64,000 bases of DNA from Candidatus Poribacteria bacterium (GTDB lineage Bacteria; Poribacteria; WGA-4E; WGA-3G): NCBI GenBank assembly GCA_003635195.1, contig PYIY01000156.1, forward strand, positions 32,036 to 96,035, read 5' to 3'. Position numbers and translations under genes: made by a program. Under the pieces are notes generated by a model. The model saw only the letters and a list, made by a program, of their open reading frames with translations, did no database searches and was not told the origin of the DNA. Below, in pieces: positions 8,491 to 18,692 of the stretch (position 1 is its first letter; each line of letters starts with the position of its first letter).

Positions 8491-9717
8491 ATGAAACGCC
8501 ATCAAATTGTAGCGGTCATCGGTGGTATCTTTGGCTATCTACTATCGATCCAGCAAGCCTTTTTTAGCCAACAGCCATATGCGGCACTTCTGACTTTCAT
8601 CTTCGTCTCTATTGTAGTTGTATCAACCTTTTTTAAAAAAGATAAAATGTATCCATCCTGGAGAGGCCCTCGTTTTGTATACATCGTTTTAGGTTTTGTA
8701 TGCCTCCTTTTTATCCTTTGGATTGATTTCAGCGGAAAAGATAAGATTATTCTCCCCGTGCAGACACAGGTATCTGGTAAAGAGGTATCTGGTAAAGAGG
8801 TATCTGATAAGGAGGTGTCTGATAAGGAGGTGTCTGATCCAACAGTCGGCCCTGAGGTAGTAGATGTTCCAGAGGGAGCCCCCCTGCGGGATAGGATCGT
8901 CAGTGTCTTAATTGACAGTGACTTGAAGGAGCAGATAAAAGAGGGCGCCGCTGCTGGAAAGATGCCGGAACCCCTTACATCACTCTCAAAGTTCCAAGAA
9001 TATCTCGTGGCGCAAGGGATGACAGAATACAAGGACCTTGATCTTACAAATCACTATCAAAAAGTATTCCAAAAATACTTTCCCGGGAAGGTGCCTTCCG
9101 ATATGGACACGGAGATGAAAGCACAATTAATGGAGAACATACTGGAGATGGGATACGAAGCAGGACGGGTAGCATTTCAGAATGTCCCAGAAAACGCAAT
9201 CTGGCTTGTGGCTCGCTTCGACCCTATGGGGGAGGAACTGGGGCGGTGGACAGATTTAGTCCTCGCTGACGACTTTGGAGCCATTGTGACCTCTGACGAA
9301 ATAGCCATACCCTCTCCAAGACAGGCAACCATAACCTCGCCATCTCCGAAAGACACCGAGTTCCCCATTCCGCTGACACAATCCCTCCCTGTTGAGGGGT
9401 CATTGGAAGATCAAGATCCTATGGAAACGGCAAAAAAAAATGACCCCGTAAATCTGCAGCCCACGGACAGAACAGCAGCTGAAGCTGCACGTGCCGAAGC
9501 AACACTTATAAAGTGGCTTAACGCGCAAGACTGGGATGACGTGCTTTCAGAAGAAATAGGTGATCCGCGTTTTACACCACAGCAACTCCACTCTGCATTG
9601 GAAATCATCAACCGTTATGGTCCTGAAGAAGGGTTACGCAGAATTAAGGAATCAGACCCCGCTGTTGCAAAACACCTTGAACGCTTCATTGATAAAAACA
9701 GGAGATCCATTAAGTGA
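8491..9717 (+). CDS. membrane-anchored protein with pentapeptide repeat linker, module partner A
   Basis: A 408-residue protein. Three hydrophobic segments lie in residues 1-85, followed by a linker of five tandem VS(G/D)KE units (15-bp DNA repeats at about 8770-8846), an alpha-helical middle and a C-terminal domain with NRYGPEEGLRRIKESDP. The middle (FPGKVPSDMDTEMKAQL, PENAIWLVARF) and the C-terminus align with the 353-residue protein encoded at 39549-40610, so both are members of one unnamed family. Its GTG-starting neighbour overlaps its stop. GGAG six bases before the ATG supports the start. Function unknown. Topology suggests the C-terminal part is outside the cytoplasm if the three segments are real membrane spans. 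Confidence 0.75.
   Translation: MKRHQIVAVIGGIFGYLLSIQQAFFSQQPYAALLTFIFVSIVVVSTFFKKDKMYPSWRGPRFVYIVLGFVCLLFILWIDFSGKDKIILPVQTQVSGKEVSGKEVSDKEVSDKEVSDPTVGPEVVDVPEGAPLRDRIVSVLIDSDLKEQIKEGAAAGKMPEPLTSLSKFQEYLVAQGMTEYKDLDLTNHYQKVFQKYFPGKVPSDMDTEMKAQLMENILEMGYEAGRVAFQNVPENAIWLVARFDPMGEELGRWTDLVLADDFGAIVTSDEIAIPSPRQATITSPSPKDTEFPIPLTQSLPVEGSLEDQDPMETAKKNDPVNLQPTDRTAAEAARAEATLIKWLNAQDWDDVLSEEIGDPRFTPQQLHSALEIINRYGPEEGLRRIKESDPAVAKHLERFIDKNRRSIK
8770..8846 (+). repeat. five tandem 15-bp repeats inside the 408-aa gene
   Basis: GTATCTGGTAAAGAG is repeated five times with drift to GTGTCTGATAAGGAG, encoding VSGKE/VSDKE. Such in-frame repeats can change number by slippage without breaking the frame. Confidence 0.85.
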
Positions 9718-9998
9718 AAGACACTCATTTTTTATACATCATCGCGGTATTGGCTGTTGTTGGAATCACAACGGTGTTTATTGCTTACGCAACGGACACG
9801 CTCCCGAAGTATACCCCAAAAGTGATTTCTTCGTCTCCGCCCAAACTCACAACCCAAAAGAAAAACTGTGGATGCTGCGCAGAGAAAATAGACGCATATA
9901 GCCAAAAGATGAAGCAGCAGATATTGGAGATCGAAGGTGGTGAGGCGAAATGGGTTGAGGCGATATTGACTGAAATTGTTGATAATTATAACAGGTAA
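9714..9998 (+). CDS. small membrane-anchored CGCC protein, module partner B
   Basis: A 94-residue protein with one N-terminal membrane segment (residues 6-26), then a proline-rich stretch and KKNCGCCAEKI, then a charged helix. The GTG start at 9714 overlaps the TGA of the preceding gene (GTGA), so translation is coupled. A homologous 88-residue protein with KKKCGCCADRI is encoded at 39282-39548, next to a homolog of the upstream gene. The three clustered Cys could bind a metal or be oxidised. I know no named family for it. Confidence 0.75.
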   Translation: MKDTHFLYIIAVLAVVGITTVFIAYATDTLPKYTPKVISSSPPKLTTQKKNCGCCAEKIDAYSQKMKQQILEIEGGEAKWVEAILTEIVDNYNR

Positions 9999-10230
9999 GC
10001 GTCCTTGTCCCTTCCTGTCATAAGAAAGGAAATGACACCAGCACCACGATTTTGGATGACCCCACCCCTTAAAATGTGCGAGAAAGGGGCAGGTGGAGGA
10101 TTGTCCCTACGCAGGGACGTTTGGAAAGTGGGACGGAGATGACAGTTAACAAGGGAAAACACCTTGATAAAGGAAAGTGAAATTTGCGCTTTAGGGTCTG
10201 ACTCTGTTCCTATATTTCATTGGGAAGACG

Positions 10231-10971
10231 TTATTCAATCTCGTAAACGAGGGTGACGTTTATGGTGACGGTGAGTTCTCCGGCTTGGATGGGGGTTGCG
10301 CTGCGAGCTCCATCATCGGCAGCGAACTCAGCAGTCTCAGCATAAGCGATCGGGGGCCCCGTAGTGCGCGTCGTCTCTGAGATGGTGATCGGTTTTCCGA
10401 GCGTAACACCGCTTGCTTCAGCTAAGGTTTGCGCCTTCACTTTGGCATCTTTTACAGCTAAGACACGCGCCTGCGCCTGCAATGGTGTCGGATCCTCAAT
10501 CATAAATTGGATTGAGTCTACAACGATAATATCTCCACCGGCTCTAGTAGCGTCGTCAATTATATCGCTAAGCGTTTCAAGGTCTCGGACCTTCGCGCGA
10601 ACGCTATTGTTTACCCTGTAACCCCGCAGCACGCGCCCCTCATCCGTCCAATCATATTGGGGATAGATGCTAAAATTCTCCGTTTGGATGTCATTTTCAG
10701 CGATATCGTTGGCTTTCAGAGCGTCTATCACTGCTGTCATCGCGCTTGCAGCTGCCTCGCGCGCTGCCTCGACCGTCTCTTTCTCAACAGATACACCCAA
10801 GTAAAGCGTCGCTATATCCGGTTCACCTGTGACCGAGCCGCTTCCATTAACGTGAATACTCCTGCTCTCCGGTGCTGGAAACAGTGGTGACACGATTTGT
10901 TGCTCACACCCAGCGAGAAGTATAACGAGCAGCGAACCAAAACTTAAAAACAAGCATTTAAATTTATTCAT
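10231..10971 (-). CDS. SIMPL-domain (DUF541) lipoprotein
   Basis: A 246-residue protein with a lipoprotein signal (LLAGC, Cys22) and a SIMPL/DUF541 domain: the start IHVNGSGSVTGEPDIATLYLGV and the typical NYDWTDEGRVLRGYRVNNSV-like and QTLAEASGVTLGKPITISE elements are visible. Members are envelope proteins of unclear role, named for a link to IRAK signalling in animals, and are conserved with stress or outer-membrane functions in bacteria. AAAGGGA precedes ATG. It lies at the end of a minus-strand run but with a 56-base gap from the ABC operon, so it may be cotranscribed. Confidence 0.88.
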   Translation of the reverse strand: MNKFKCLFLSFGSLLVILLAGCEQQIVSPLFPAPESRSIHVNGSGSVTGEPDIATLYLGVSVEKETVEAAREAAASAMTAVIDALKANDIAENDIQTENFSIYPQYDWTDEGRVLRGYRVNNSVRAKVRDLETLSDIIDDATRAGGDIIVVDSIQFMIEDPTPLQAQARVLAVKDAKVKAQTLAEASGVTLGKPITISETTRTTGPPIAYAETAEFAADDGARSATPIQAGELTVTINVTLVYEIE

Positions 10972-11027
10972 GGTAAATCCCTTTTAATGCAGCATCTCTG
11001 CCGCGATTTCTATATCTCATAAGTTCA

Positions 11028-11993
11028 CTACTCGGTTTCGACAGTTGGCACAGGATTTTCCGCCTTGAGTGTATCAGATTTCTTTATGAGTCTATCCACA
11101 TTCGATTTGAAGAGTCTGAACACGGTTTCCTTATCGTCGCGTTTGATGTAAAGTTTGCCTTCCACCTCTTTTCCGATATACAGTGTTGCCGTTGTGCCAT
11201 CATTCAGTACAGCAGATATCACGGATTGCGGGGTATCTAAACCGTATGCAGTAAGATCGTCTTGTGCTTCAGCGAAATCGTCTGTATTCAACGCACTAAG
11301 CGTTGTAAGAAGGTTATCAACCTCGGTTGTGTTGGCAGCCGAGGCTTCAGGCTTGAGCATCTGCCATGTCCCGTTCGCATCCAGACGTAGTTCGATCGTC
11401 TCCTCTGGTGAAGAGATATTAAGTTCGGTGACATTGCCCTTATTAAAATCGAAAATGGTCCGATCTTTCCAAGTGCGCGTGCCTTTGTTAAAGACAGATT
11501 GGAGGTAGCCTTGTGCCACATAGACATCGTTGGCATCCGCTGGGCGGACGTAACTACTCAGAAAGCCGGGGGTTGTTTTACCGACGAACAGGTGTGCCAA
11601 CAGTTTATCGTTTCCATCCATCAGTTTCGCTTCGACACCCGTGCTGTCTACCTCGAATTCCGCCTGTTTTTCCGGGTTATTGGAGACACGCTGCGTATTC
11701 TTGAATTCTCCCACTTTGGTCAGTAGTTCGGCAATACCTTCGCTATCCGCAGGGTAGTTGTCCATTGAGGCGACTACCCAGCTGCTCTCCTGTTTAACAA
11801 GCGTTGCTGTTCCATCAGTGGCGATAATTTCTATTTTGGTAACCTGTTCTTTATCGAAGTCTGGGAACAGAGGTGTTGCTGTCTCAACCTTCTTTTCGTA
11901 CTCGCTTTTCCCAAAGGGGTTTTCAAAAACAAGGACAACGATTACCAAAATGACAAGAATGCAGCCTAAAATAAGAAGTTGTTTCGTTTTCAT
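11028..11993 (-). CDS. DUF4340 protein of a Gld-like ABC system
   Basis: A 321-residue protein with one N-terminal membrane segment (residues 6-24) followed by DUF4340 repeats (VTKIEIIATDGTATLVKQESSWVV; VTELNISSPEETIELRLDANGTW). Members are commonly found behind GldG-like proteins. The gene begins eight bases after the stop of the GldG-like gene and lacks its own ribosome site, so coupled translation is likely. It faces the periplasm and its role in the complex is unknown. Confidence 0.85.
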   Translation of the reverse strand: MKTKQLLILGCILVILVIVVLVFENPFGKSEYEKKVETATPLFPDFDKEQVTKIEIIATDGTATLVKQESSWVVASMDNYPADSEGIAELLTKVGEFKNTQRVSNNPEKQAEFEVDSTGVEAKLMDGNDKLLAHLFVGKTTPGFLSSYVRPADANDVYVAQGYLQSVFNKGTRTWKDRTIFDFNKGNVTELNISSPEETIELRLDANGTWQMLKPEASAANTTEVDNLLTTLSALNTDDFAEAQDDLTAYGLDTPQSVISAVLNDGTTATLYIGKEVEGKLYIKRDDKETVFRLFKSNVDRLIKKSDTLKAENPVPTVETE

Positions 11994-12001
11994 TTTTTTA
12001 A

Positions 12002-13627
12002 CTATACCATTGATTCTACTAAGCGTTTTGTCCGCCTTTTTAGGAAATATCGGACGAGTCCGAAGGCGATAACTAAGAATGAGACTCCCACAATACAGAG
12101 GTATCTAATAAAGTTTTTCGCAAATTCAGACGCTTCGCGGAGCGGTCGATCCGTGATCGTGTGAGAACGGATACCTATGAGCGTATCACCAAGGGTCAGC
12201 CAGTCCACGGTGTTTAAGAAGAAATTAACGCCGTCCTGACGCATCTGTGCGAGAAATTGTGCTGTGCCCACCACAACGATTTGCGTCTGTTCACTCTCAG
12301 TTTTGATTGGTTGTGTTTCTGTGTCTTGTGCGGGTGTCGGTGTCTCACTATCCGTTGTGTCCGTAGTGTCATCGGTTGCTACTGACGGAACTTCCTTGCC
12401 ATCATAGAAGCTTTTGAATTTCCCTTCTAAAGCCACAGCGACAGGAAAGGCTTGGGTTTCGGCATTAGGGACTGGAAAATCTGGTCTAAGATTGTAATAA
12501 CCTTGAATGGTCTGTCCAAATTCACTTGTCTTTGCCAATGCTGTTGCGGTGATGTTTTCCTTCGCGATGACCTCTAAGGAACTCGTCCAAGGTAAGGTCA
12601 ACGCCTCCAACTGGTTTGTAACGGTGTGTTCTTTCGAGAAATTCGGTTTGACAATTTTAACAAAATACGGATACGGTTGAAAAACGGTCATGCGTCCTTG
12701 CTGGAACCGAGCACTGTCGTGGAATCTCCGGTCAATAAGCAGATTATTGCCGAGTTTGGCGCCGTAATGTTCCAAAAGATCGTTCAATCCTGTGCTCAGG
12801 GGTGTGCCTTGTAGTGTGCCGGGTTGCATCTGAATCGGATCAACTAAAAAGATCGCTCTACCCCCGCGCATGATAAACTGGTCAATTTCATATTTCTCGC
12901 GTTCTGTCAGCGGTTGCTTTACGCCAGCAACGACCAGCGTTGTCACAGTAGTATCAACCGCTTTTCCGTCTTGTAGACTGACAGATGTGACGTTATATTG
13001 CCCTTGTCCATTTTTATCCAAAAGTTGGCGGAACTGCTGATAATTTTGATCGTTGATGTCAAACTCACCGTGTCCTGTCAAGAACCCTACTGTTTTAGCC
13101 TCTTTTGTGGTAACTTTGAGGATGGTAGAGGTGAGTTCATATTCGAGATTTCCTGTTGCGCGTACGATCGGTAAGGTTTCTTCTTTACCGCTGTAACCGA
13201 TAGAGATCCCCATATAGACGTTTGCTATTTCTGCTTTATCTTTTTTCACGACGTTGATTTGCACTTCAGGAATGCCCTTGAAACGGAGTTCTTGTTTCTG
13301 TGCGTCGTCGAAATCAGCAGGATTCACAAAATCGATCTGGAGTTTCTGTGAGAATGCGTTATATTCGTCTAACACATCTCTGACATCGCGCCGTATTCGA
13401 GCGACTTCCGCCGGAGCCGTGGAAAAATAGGCAGTGATTGTTACAATATCATCTAACGAGCCCACCACACTTTTAGTCGCTTTTGAGATGGTGTAGCGTT
13501 TGTCCTCGGTGAGGTCTGCACGGATAAAGCGACGCGTGGATAGGAAATTAATGAGCACAAGGATGCCGAGAATAATTACGACAAAAACGATGGTATTGCC
13601 ACCGTGTGTGATCCGTTTATTAGTCAA
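12002..13627 (-). CDS. GldG-like ABC-type auxiliary protein
   Basis: A 541-residue protein with a membrane segment near residues 12-28, a large extracytoplasmic GldG/IFT52-like domain (EDKRYTISKATKSVV, FLTGHGEFDI, MRGGRAIFLVDP) and a second membrane segment at about 505-527 before a basic tail. Start is TTG at 13627, chosen because AAAGGAGG lies nine bases before it and no ATG fits. It lies between the permease and the DUF4340 gene. GldG and GldF make the membrane part of an ABC transporter needed for gliding in Bacteroidetes. In other phyla such operons are common and substrate is unknown. Confidence 0.88.
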   Translation of the reverse strand: MTNKRITHGGNTIVFVVIILGILVLINFLSTRRFIRADLTEDKRYTISKATKSVVGSLDDIVTITAYFSTAPAEVARIRRDVRDVLDEYNAFSQKLQIDFVNPADFDDAQKQELRFKGIPEVQINVVKKDKAEIANVYMGISIGYSGKEETLPIVRATGNLEYELTSTILKVTTKEAKTVGFLTGHGEFDINDQNYQQFRQLLDKNGQGQYNVTSVSLQDGKAVDTTVTTLVVAGVKQPLTEREKYEIDQFIMRGGRAIFLVDPIQMQPGTLQGTPLSTGLNDLLEHYGAKLGNNLLIDRRFHDSARFQQGRMTVFQPYPYFVKIVKPNFSKEHTVTNQLEALTLPWTSSLEVIAKENITATALAKTSEFGQTIQGYYNLRPDFPVPNAETQAFPVAVALEGKFKSFYDGKEVPSVATDDTTDTTDSETPTPAQDTETQPIKTESEQTQIVVVGTAQFLAQMRQDGVNFFLNTVDWLTLGDTLIGIRSHTITDRPLREASEFAKNFIRYLCIVGVSFLVIAFGLVRYFLKRRTKRLVESMV

Positions 13628-13644
13628 AACAGTTTGCCTCCTTT

Positions 13645-14361
13645 CTAACGCCGTTTTCGACTTTCAACTGCCAATGTGCTTAAATAGAGAAAAAAAGCGA
13701 TGACCGACAGATAGTAGATAATGTCGCGAGAGTCAAGGACACCGCGCAGAATGCTACTGTAATGCGCACCGAGTCCAAGGTAACTGAAAATCGGGAACAG
13801 CCAATTCGCGGTCTTGAAAAGTACAATGTCCTCACCTATCAGGAGTAAGGTAAGACAGATGGCGATACCGATAATGAAAGCGACAATCTGGTTTTCTGTC
13901 AGTGTTGAGGCGAAGAGCCCGATCGCGATATATGCGGCACCCATTAACAAAAGTCCGATGTAGCCAGTGATCAGCGTCCCAACATCGGGGTTCCCGAGGT
14001 ACATGACTGAAAATGGGACGACGAGCGTCAGGAGAATTGTTACGGCAAGGAGCGCGAGGCACGCTAAGAATTTACCGATGACGACCTCATAATCTCGAAT
14101 CGGCAGCGTCATCAGGATTTCTATTGTGCCGATTTTCTTTTCTTCAGCCCAGAGTTTCATAGTGACAGCAGGGATGAAAAATAGAAAGATCCACGGCATT
14201 AACCCGAAAAATCCGCGCATTTCAGCCTGATTCACGAGAAAGAAGCTCTGGAAGAAGAGCCATGAAGAGATGCCGAGGAAAAATGTGATGAAAATATACG
14301 CGATAGGCGAATTGAAATAACTTCTAAATTCCTTTTTGAGAATAGCTGTGATGTTCTGCAT
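13645..14361 (-). CDS. GldF-like ABC transporter permease
   Basis: A 238-residue membrane protein with six predicted spans and an ABC-2 permease core. It begins ILKKEFRSYFNSPIAYIF and includes LWAEEKKIGTIEILMTLPI, a phrase typical of the GldF/NosY-type permeases. It works with the ATPase encoded at 14456-15469 and the GldG-like protein 17 bases downstream. No strong ribosome site precedes the ATG. Confidence 0.9.
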   Translation of the reverse strand: MQNITAILKKEFRSYFNSPIAYIFITFFLGISSWLFFQSFFLVNQAEMRGFFGLMPWIFLFFIPAVTMKLWAEEKKIGTIEILMTLPIRDYEVVIGKFLACLALLAVTILLTLVVPFSVMYLGNPDVGTLITGYIGLLLMGAAYIAIGLFASTLTENQIVAFIIGIAICLTLLLIGEDIVLFKTANWLFPIFSYLGLGAHYSSILRGVLDSRDIIYYLSVIAFFLYLSTLAVESRKRR

Positions 14362-14455
14362 AAGTATTCTATTTTATACAAACGGCGTATAATTTTAGGA
14401 AACCCTAATTGGCAGTGTTTTTACCAAATTTTTCAAAAGAACGTTAGCCGGATCT

Positions 14456-15469
14456 TCATTCCTCTTCCGATGGTGCAACCGTATCTGTCGCTGCCTCGGT
14501 GGAACGAGGTTCTGTAATAGACGAAGTTTCTCGGTGTGCGTTAGCAGTAAAGTGAAGGAACACTTGCTCCAAATCTACAGACGCTTGGCGAAGTTCAACC
14601 AGACTCCATCCACTTTGCACAACCGTCCGAAAGAGGGTCTCAGCAATGTTGTCGTCTTCTTGCGTTGCAGTGATTTCATAGTCAACGACACCGTTGTCTG
14701 TCTTGACATGTGTATACTCAGCAATACCCTGCAATTCATGCAATTTTGCCGTAATCGCTTCCGCCTCCCCACGGATGGCAATATGGAATTTGTTTTCAAC
14801 CCGAACCTGGCTGATAAGTTCCTCAAGCGTCCCATTTGCGACAAGTTCTCCGTTATTGATAATAAGGATGCGGCTGCAAGTCGCAGCGACCTCCGGCAGA
14901 ATGTGGGTGCTAAAGAGTACCAGTTTTTCCTTGCCGATCTCCTTAATCAGGTTCCGGATTTCAATCGTTTGGCTGGGGTCAAGCCCGGAGGTAGGTTCGT
15001 CTAAAATTAGAATAGGCGGATCGTGGATGAGGCTTTGTGCTAACCCAACGCGTTGTCGGTAGCCTTTTGAGAGTTCACCAATATCTTTCTGGATCACGCC
15101 GTCAAGGCCACAGATGTCGATAACCGATTTTACTCTGTCTTTGCGTTGGCTTTTGGGAATGTTCCGAACTTCCGTCATAAAATTGAGGTATTCAAGGATA
15201 CCCATATCCGCATAGAGCGGCGCACTTTCAGGTAGATACCCGACGTTTTTTCTCACATCAATGGCGTTTTCAAGGACATCGTAACCTGCGACGGTGGCAC
15301 TCCCAGCATCTGCTGTGAGATAGCAGGTGAGGATACGCATCGTTGTGGTCTTCCCCGCGCCATTTGGACCAATGAATCCCACGACTTCACCAGCGTGTGC
15401 CTCAAACGAGACCTTGTTGACCGCAACCGTAGGTCCATAGGATTTTGTAAGTTCTCTGACTTCAATCAT
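14456..15469 (-). CDS. GldA-like ABC transporter ATP-binding protein
   Basis: A 337-residue ATPase with Walker A GPNGAGKTTT (about residues 34-43), signature LSKGYRQRVGLAQ, Walker B ILILDEPTSGLD and the switch His in STHILPEV. A C-terminal extension of about 35 residues is Thr/Ser/Glu-rich. It is the first gene of the four-gene Gld-like operon on the minus strand and supplies energy for the permease. Confidence 0.92.
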   Translation of the reverse strand: MIEVRELTKSYGPTVAVNKVSFEAHAGEVVGFIGPNGAGKTTTMRILTCYLTADAGSATVAGYDVLENAIDVRKNVGYLPESAPLYADMGILEYLNFMTEVRNIPKSQRKDRVKSVIDICGLDGVIQKDIGELSKGYRQRVGLAQSLIHDPPILILDEPTSGLDPSQTIEIRNLIKEIGKEKLVLFSTHILPEVAATCSRILIINNGELVANGTLEELISQVRVENKFHIAIRGEAEAITAKLHELQGIAEYTHVKTDNGVVDYEITATQEDDNIAETLFRTVVQSGWSLVELRQASVDLEQVFLHFTANAHRETSSITEPRSTEAATDTVAPSEEE

Positions 15470-15687
15470 ATTTTTAATTATGGGCCCATCGCTCGTTTTT
15501 TCTCCGTTGTCGAAAAAACGGTTTCCTTTAAAATTAGTTCCAGTTTTTGTCGCAGGAGAGTTAGCAGGTATACTTCGCGACGTGCGTTAACAAAGATAAA
15601 ATATACGTTAAAATGATAGCATAGAATTTGCTGAATGTCAAGAAAAAGTTGACATATAAAACCACATTGATTCAAGCAATTGAGACG
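15470..15687. other. spacer between the ABC operon and the DUF6785-like gene
   Basis: AT-rich 218-base spacer upstream of the ABC operon. GGAAACCG-like and TTTTCTCCG / CGAAAAAAC runs can pair weakly. No gene or clear terminator is seen. Confidence 0.3.
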
Positions 15688-17619
15688 CTAAATCCAACTA
15701 TACACCGCCGATCTCAATATAAGACTCAACAGGGGCCAGAAACACCCCATCAATGCTTCACCTAACACCAGGCCGATAAAGAATGGTACCGCTTTCCGAT
15801 AGGCATTGATGCCGCCGTGTTTCAAAATGAGCCATTTTGCTACCATCGCAAGGAGCAGCGGAAACCAGATCACGTCGGTTGTCCCTGGCGCGACGCCGAT
15901 AACATATCCTGCCGGATGCAATGGACACCATACAAAACGCGAGCGCAAGAACATGATGCCCAAATTCGCCGCAAACGCTAAACCCAACACCGAAGTCGCG
16001 AGCCAATCCGTCGGTTTCGGGTTCACTAACCACGATGAAAGGAAGTTATATGTATCCGCGCCACCGGCATGGATCTGTTCCGAGCCTGCAGCCACGCCTT
16101 CGCGGTAAATCGCATAAGGATAGAGAATCAGACTTGATAGGATACCGACGAGGCTCGCGATAACTAATACGCCGAACATCGTTCGGTTTCGGATACCGGT
16201 ACGCTCAGCGAGTTTAAACGCCTCTAACTGGTCGGGCATCGGGTGGGTTCGGAAGGAAGCATAACTTGCACCGCTGAGCCAATTCATGAGCGAAAGCATT
16301 GTTAGGTTGCCCGGACGCAAACGCCGGGTGCCGAGTAGCGAGATCATCATATACTGTGGGGTAAGATAGCCAATGGCGTGTATCGGGGGTCCCAATTCCG
16401 CTCGCATCCGAGTTAATCCGACAACGATCATCAGATAGATACCGATGTAAATTGCAAACGCCCACAGCGACATCCCGCCACGGATACAGAAGATCGCGAG
16501 AAGTAGGAGGCAGATCCCAAGCGTTATCACCGCGCTCCGATATGAGAGGGCTTCAGTCTGTGATTCCCTGCGATTCGGATGAACCACTTGTCTTAGCACG
16601 GCGGCAAAGTGGTGCCGCGCATGCCAACACGCAATCGCGAGCAGTGCCAGCAATGCGCCTGCACCCTGTTCTCCCAAAAATGGGTAACCCGGTAACGTGG
16701 CGATGCCGACGGTACTGCCAACCAGCAGCTGCACCTTCTTCATCAAATAGAAAAAGGCACACGAAAACGCTAAATCCAACGGTAGAATGAACGAGAAACC
16801 GATCAGATAGGGATGGAACCGGAGGGGCATACTGCCCATGGCGTTCCACGGTTTTTGCGTAAAGTAGATATTAAGATTGTATTTTCGGACTGGGATCTCT
16901 GGGAGCACAGGAAAAAAGAACTGCAGCCCATTAAGCAGATTGATACCCATCGCGATCCCGAAACCGATCCAGAGCAAACGATTCCTGAAGATATGGCGGT
17001 TGGTGGTAATCTCTAACGGAATCTGGATAATCGGATACGCGAGTTTTTCATTTTCGATCCACTGCTTGCGAATCAGTGCTGTCAGACAGAGAAAGATGAG
17101 CATCAACAGAAAGATCACTGCAGACCAAGAGAGGATCGGTATAATCCAGTGCTGTACGTAACCTCCCGTAAAGAAGTTTACCTCGCCTTCGTAGAAGTCA
17201 GTAACTGTTTTCGGGTGTTTCACCACAAGCCATTCGGGGAGATGGTGAAAGAGGAGTGCCTCCCAATCGTTTTCGGGTGTCGCGAAGCGGAAGGCATACG
17301 GGATGAGTCCCATCAGGCGTGGAATACAGTCGTGTCCTGAAAACGCGCTCCCCACAGCGAGCATACTATACACCACAAGAAGGTCGCGCGGTTCCAAAGC
17401 GATCCGTGGAAAGATACGCCGTACGCCGATGTTCAACAGCGTCATCGCCAAAATGCCGAACATGACATTGACAGACATCGCGACGGTTGTCAGGTGCGCG
17501 GTGTGCCAAATCATCTCAACATAAGCGATCCAGTAACTATTTCCAATAATAAGGATGGTGCCAATCAGCACTGCGCGTTTCGCGATTGCCTGCGAGGCGC
17601 GTGGAGCCGTAGTTTGCAT
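15688..17619 (-). CDS. DUF6785-type polytopic membrane protein
   Basis: A 643-residue inner-membrane protein with about 14 hydrophobic segments. It belongs with the similar 642-residue protein at 31709-33637: shared blocks are GHDCIPRLMGLIPYAFRFATPENDWEALLF-like, YPIIQIPL, SFRTHPMPDQLEAFKLAERTG and HPAGY. The family is common in Poribacteria, Planctomycetes and related phyla. Its function is unknown and it is sometimes found with carbohydrate genes. No ribosome site precedes the ATG, and neighbours give no clue. Confidence 0.8.
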   Translation of the reverse strand: MQTTAPRASQAIAKRAVLIGTILIIGNSYWIAYVEMIWHTAHLTTVAMSVNVMFGILAMTLLNIGVRRIFPRIALEPRDLLVVYSMLAVGSAFSGHDCIPRLMGLIPYAFRFATPENDWEALLFHHLPEWLVVKHPKTVTDFYEGEVNFFTGGYVQHWIIPILSWSAVIFLLMLIFLCLTALIRKQWIENEKLAYPIIQIPLEITTNRHIFRNRLLWIGFGIAMGINLLNGLQFFFPVLPEIPVRKYNLNIYFTQKPWNAMGSMPLRFHPYLIGFSFILPLDLAFSCAFFYLMKKVQLLVGSTVGIATLPGYPFLGEQGAGALLALLAIACWHARHHFAAVLRQVVHPNRRESQTEALSYRSAVITLGICLLLLAIFCIRGGMSLWAFAIYIGIYLMIVVGLTRMRAELGPPIHAIGYLTPQYMMISLLGTRRLRPGNLTMLSLMNWLSGASYASFRTHPMPDQLEAFKLAERTGIRNRTMFGVLVIASLVGILSSLILYPYAIYREGVAAGSEQIHAGGADTYNFLSSWLVNPKPTDWLATSVLGLAFAANLGIMFLRSRFVWCPLHPAGYVIGVAPGTTDVIWFPLLLAMVAKWLILKHGGINAYRKAVPFFIGLVLGEALMGCFWPLLSLILRSAVYSWI

Positions 17620-18344
17620 ATTTTAAGGAGACAAACGATACCCGTTAGTTTTCTCGTTGCTTTGGTGTGTTTCTTGGTTAGGAAACTTGCGTTGTAGAGC
17701 AGGGTTATAAAGTGTGTCTTACGATCCTATTGGAATTACAAAGATTTTTCTTTATTCTGTTCACTCAATATATTATACGAAATGGAGACGCTTGTCAAGG
17801 TTTTCGTCCAAATTGGACAGAACCGTTCAATTATCACCAATCACTTTTGTAGGAGGGGTTTGTAACCTCGATTTTTGTGGGTAGCAGGGCACTCAGAAAA
17901 CCGAAAACTGAGTGGCTCTGTCAACTTATAGTGAATCTTAGAATTAATGAGACACTCCAAACCGGTGCGGTTCGGAATGCAGATCGCATTTGAGGTTTTT
18001 GCTTGGTGTTTCTTCAAGTACACCGCAAAACCGCCCCATAGGTGTCAATTTTAGAAAAAGTAACCGTTGTAGTCCCAGGTCTGGTAGGCACTGTTTGCAA
18101 CTGCGCCGAATTTTAACCACAAACCTTGCATGCGCTAAAATCTCTCTTTAGTCCCGTAGGGACGTTATGTTTGTAGCAGCGTGTGGCCAAAAAAAACAAG
18201 CCCCGTAGGGGCGGCATGTGTAGGGACGTTCCTATAAAACACCTCGAAAACTCCCTAAATTGACTTATGGGTACACCGCAAAACCGCACCATAGGTGTCA
18301 ATTTAGCGTGTCCGATAAGCAAAAGGCTGATTTGAGAAGGCAGC

Positions 18345-18567
18345 AGCCCCGTAGGGGGTTTTTGATAGGGTGTTTCTTCAGTATTTGTGTAGAAAATCTT
18401 GACCCACAAAAACAAGCCCCGTAGGGGCGGCATTTGCATAGATGGGTTACAGCGGGGCATCGTTGCTATTTGGATCAAAAACATATTTCTCATCATAATT
18501 GACGTTAAAACATCGCAGAATCTCCAGATGCTGCAGAAACACCCTATCAAAAACCCCCTACGGGGCT
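18345..18567. repeat. 33-bp perfect inverted repeat with 157-bp spacer
   Basis: Arms lie at 18345-18377 and 18535-18567 and match base for base. They begin AGCCCCGTAGGGGG and end GGGTGTTTCT. The spacer holds a further CCCGTAGGGG copy. The arrangement looks like a small composite element, but no transposase is present. Confidence 0.85.
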
Positions 18568-18601
18568 TAGTTCTGTGGGGTGACGTTTTTCTACAGAGAT
18601 G

Positions 18602-18634
18602 CTTAAAGAAACACCCAAGCAAATAAACCCTACG
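18602..18634 (-). repeat. GGGTGTTTCTT-family repeat
   Basis: On the minus strand this reads GTAGGGTTTATTTGCTTGGG followed by TGTTTCTTTAAG. It matches copies at 17993-18018, 34717-34747, 41138-41164 and 45282-45305 and the arms of the 18345-18567 inverted repeat. Confidence 0.6.
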
Positions 18635-18692
18635 GGATTCAAGAGGGTTTTGAAGTCTTTAAGGTTTCTATGTAAAATCCGGTTCAGTTAGG

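Noticed and set aside
18113..18622. 169-codon open frame on the minus strand
   Set aside because: It is composed of CCCGTAGGG and GGGTGTTTCTT repeats (PRRGFLIG, MPPLRGLFL), so the open frame comes from repeat composition.
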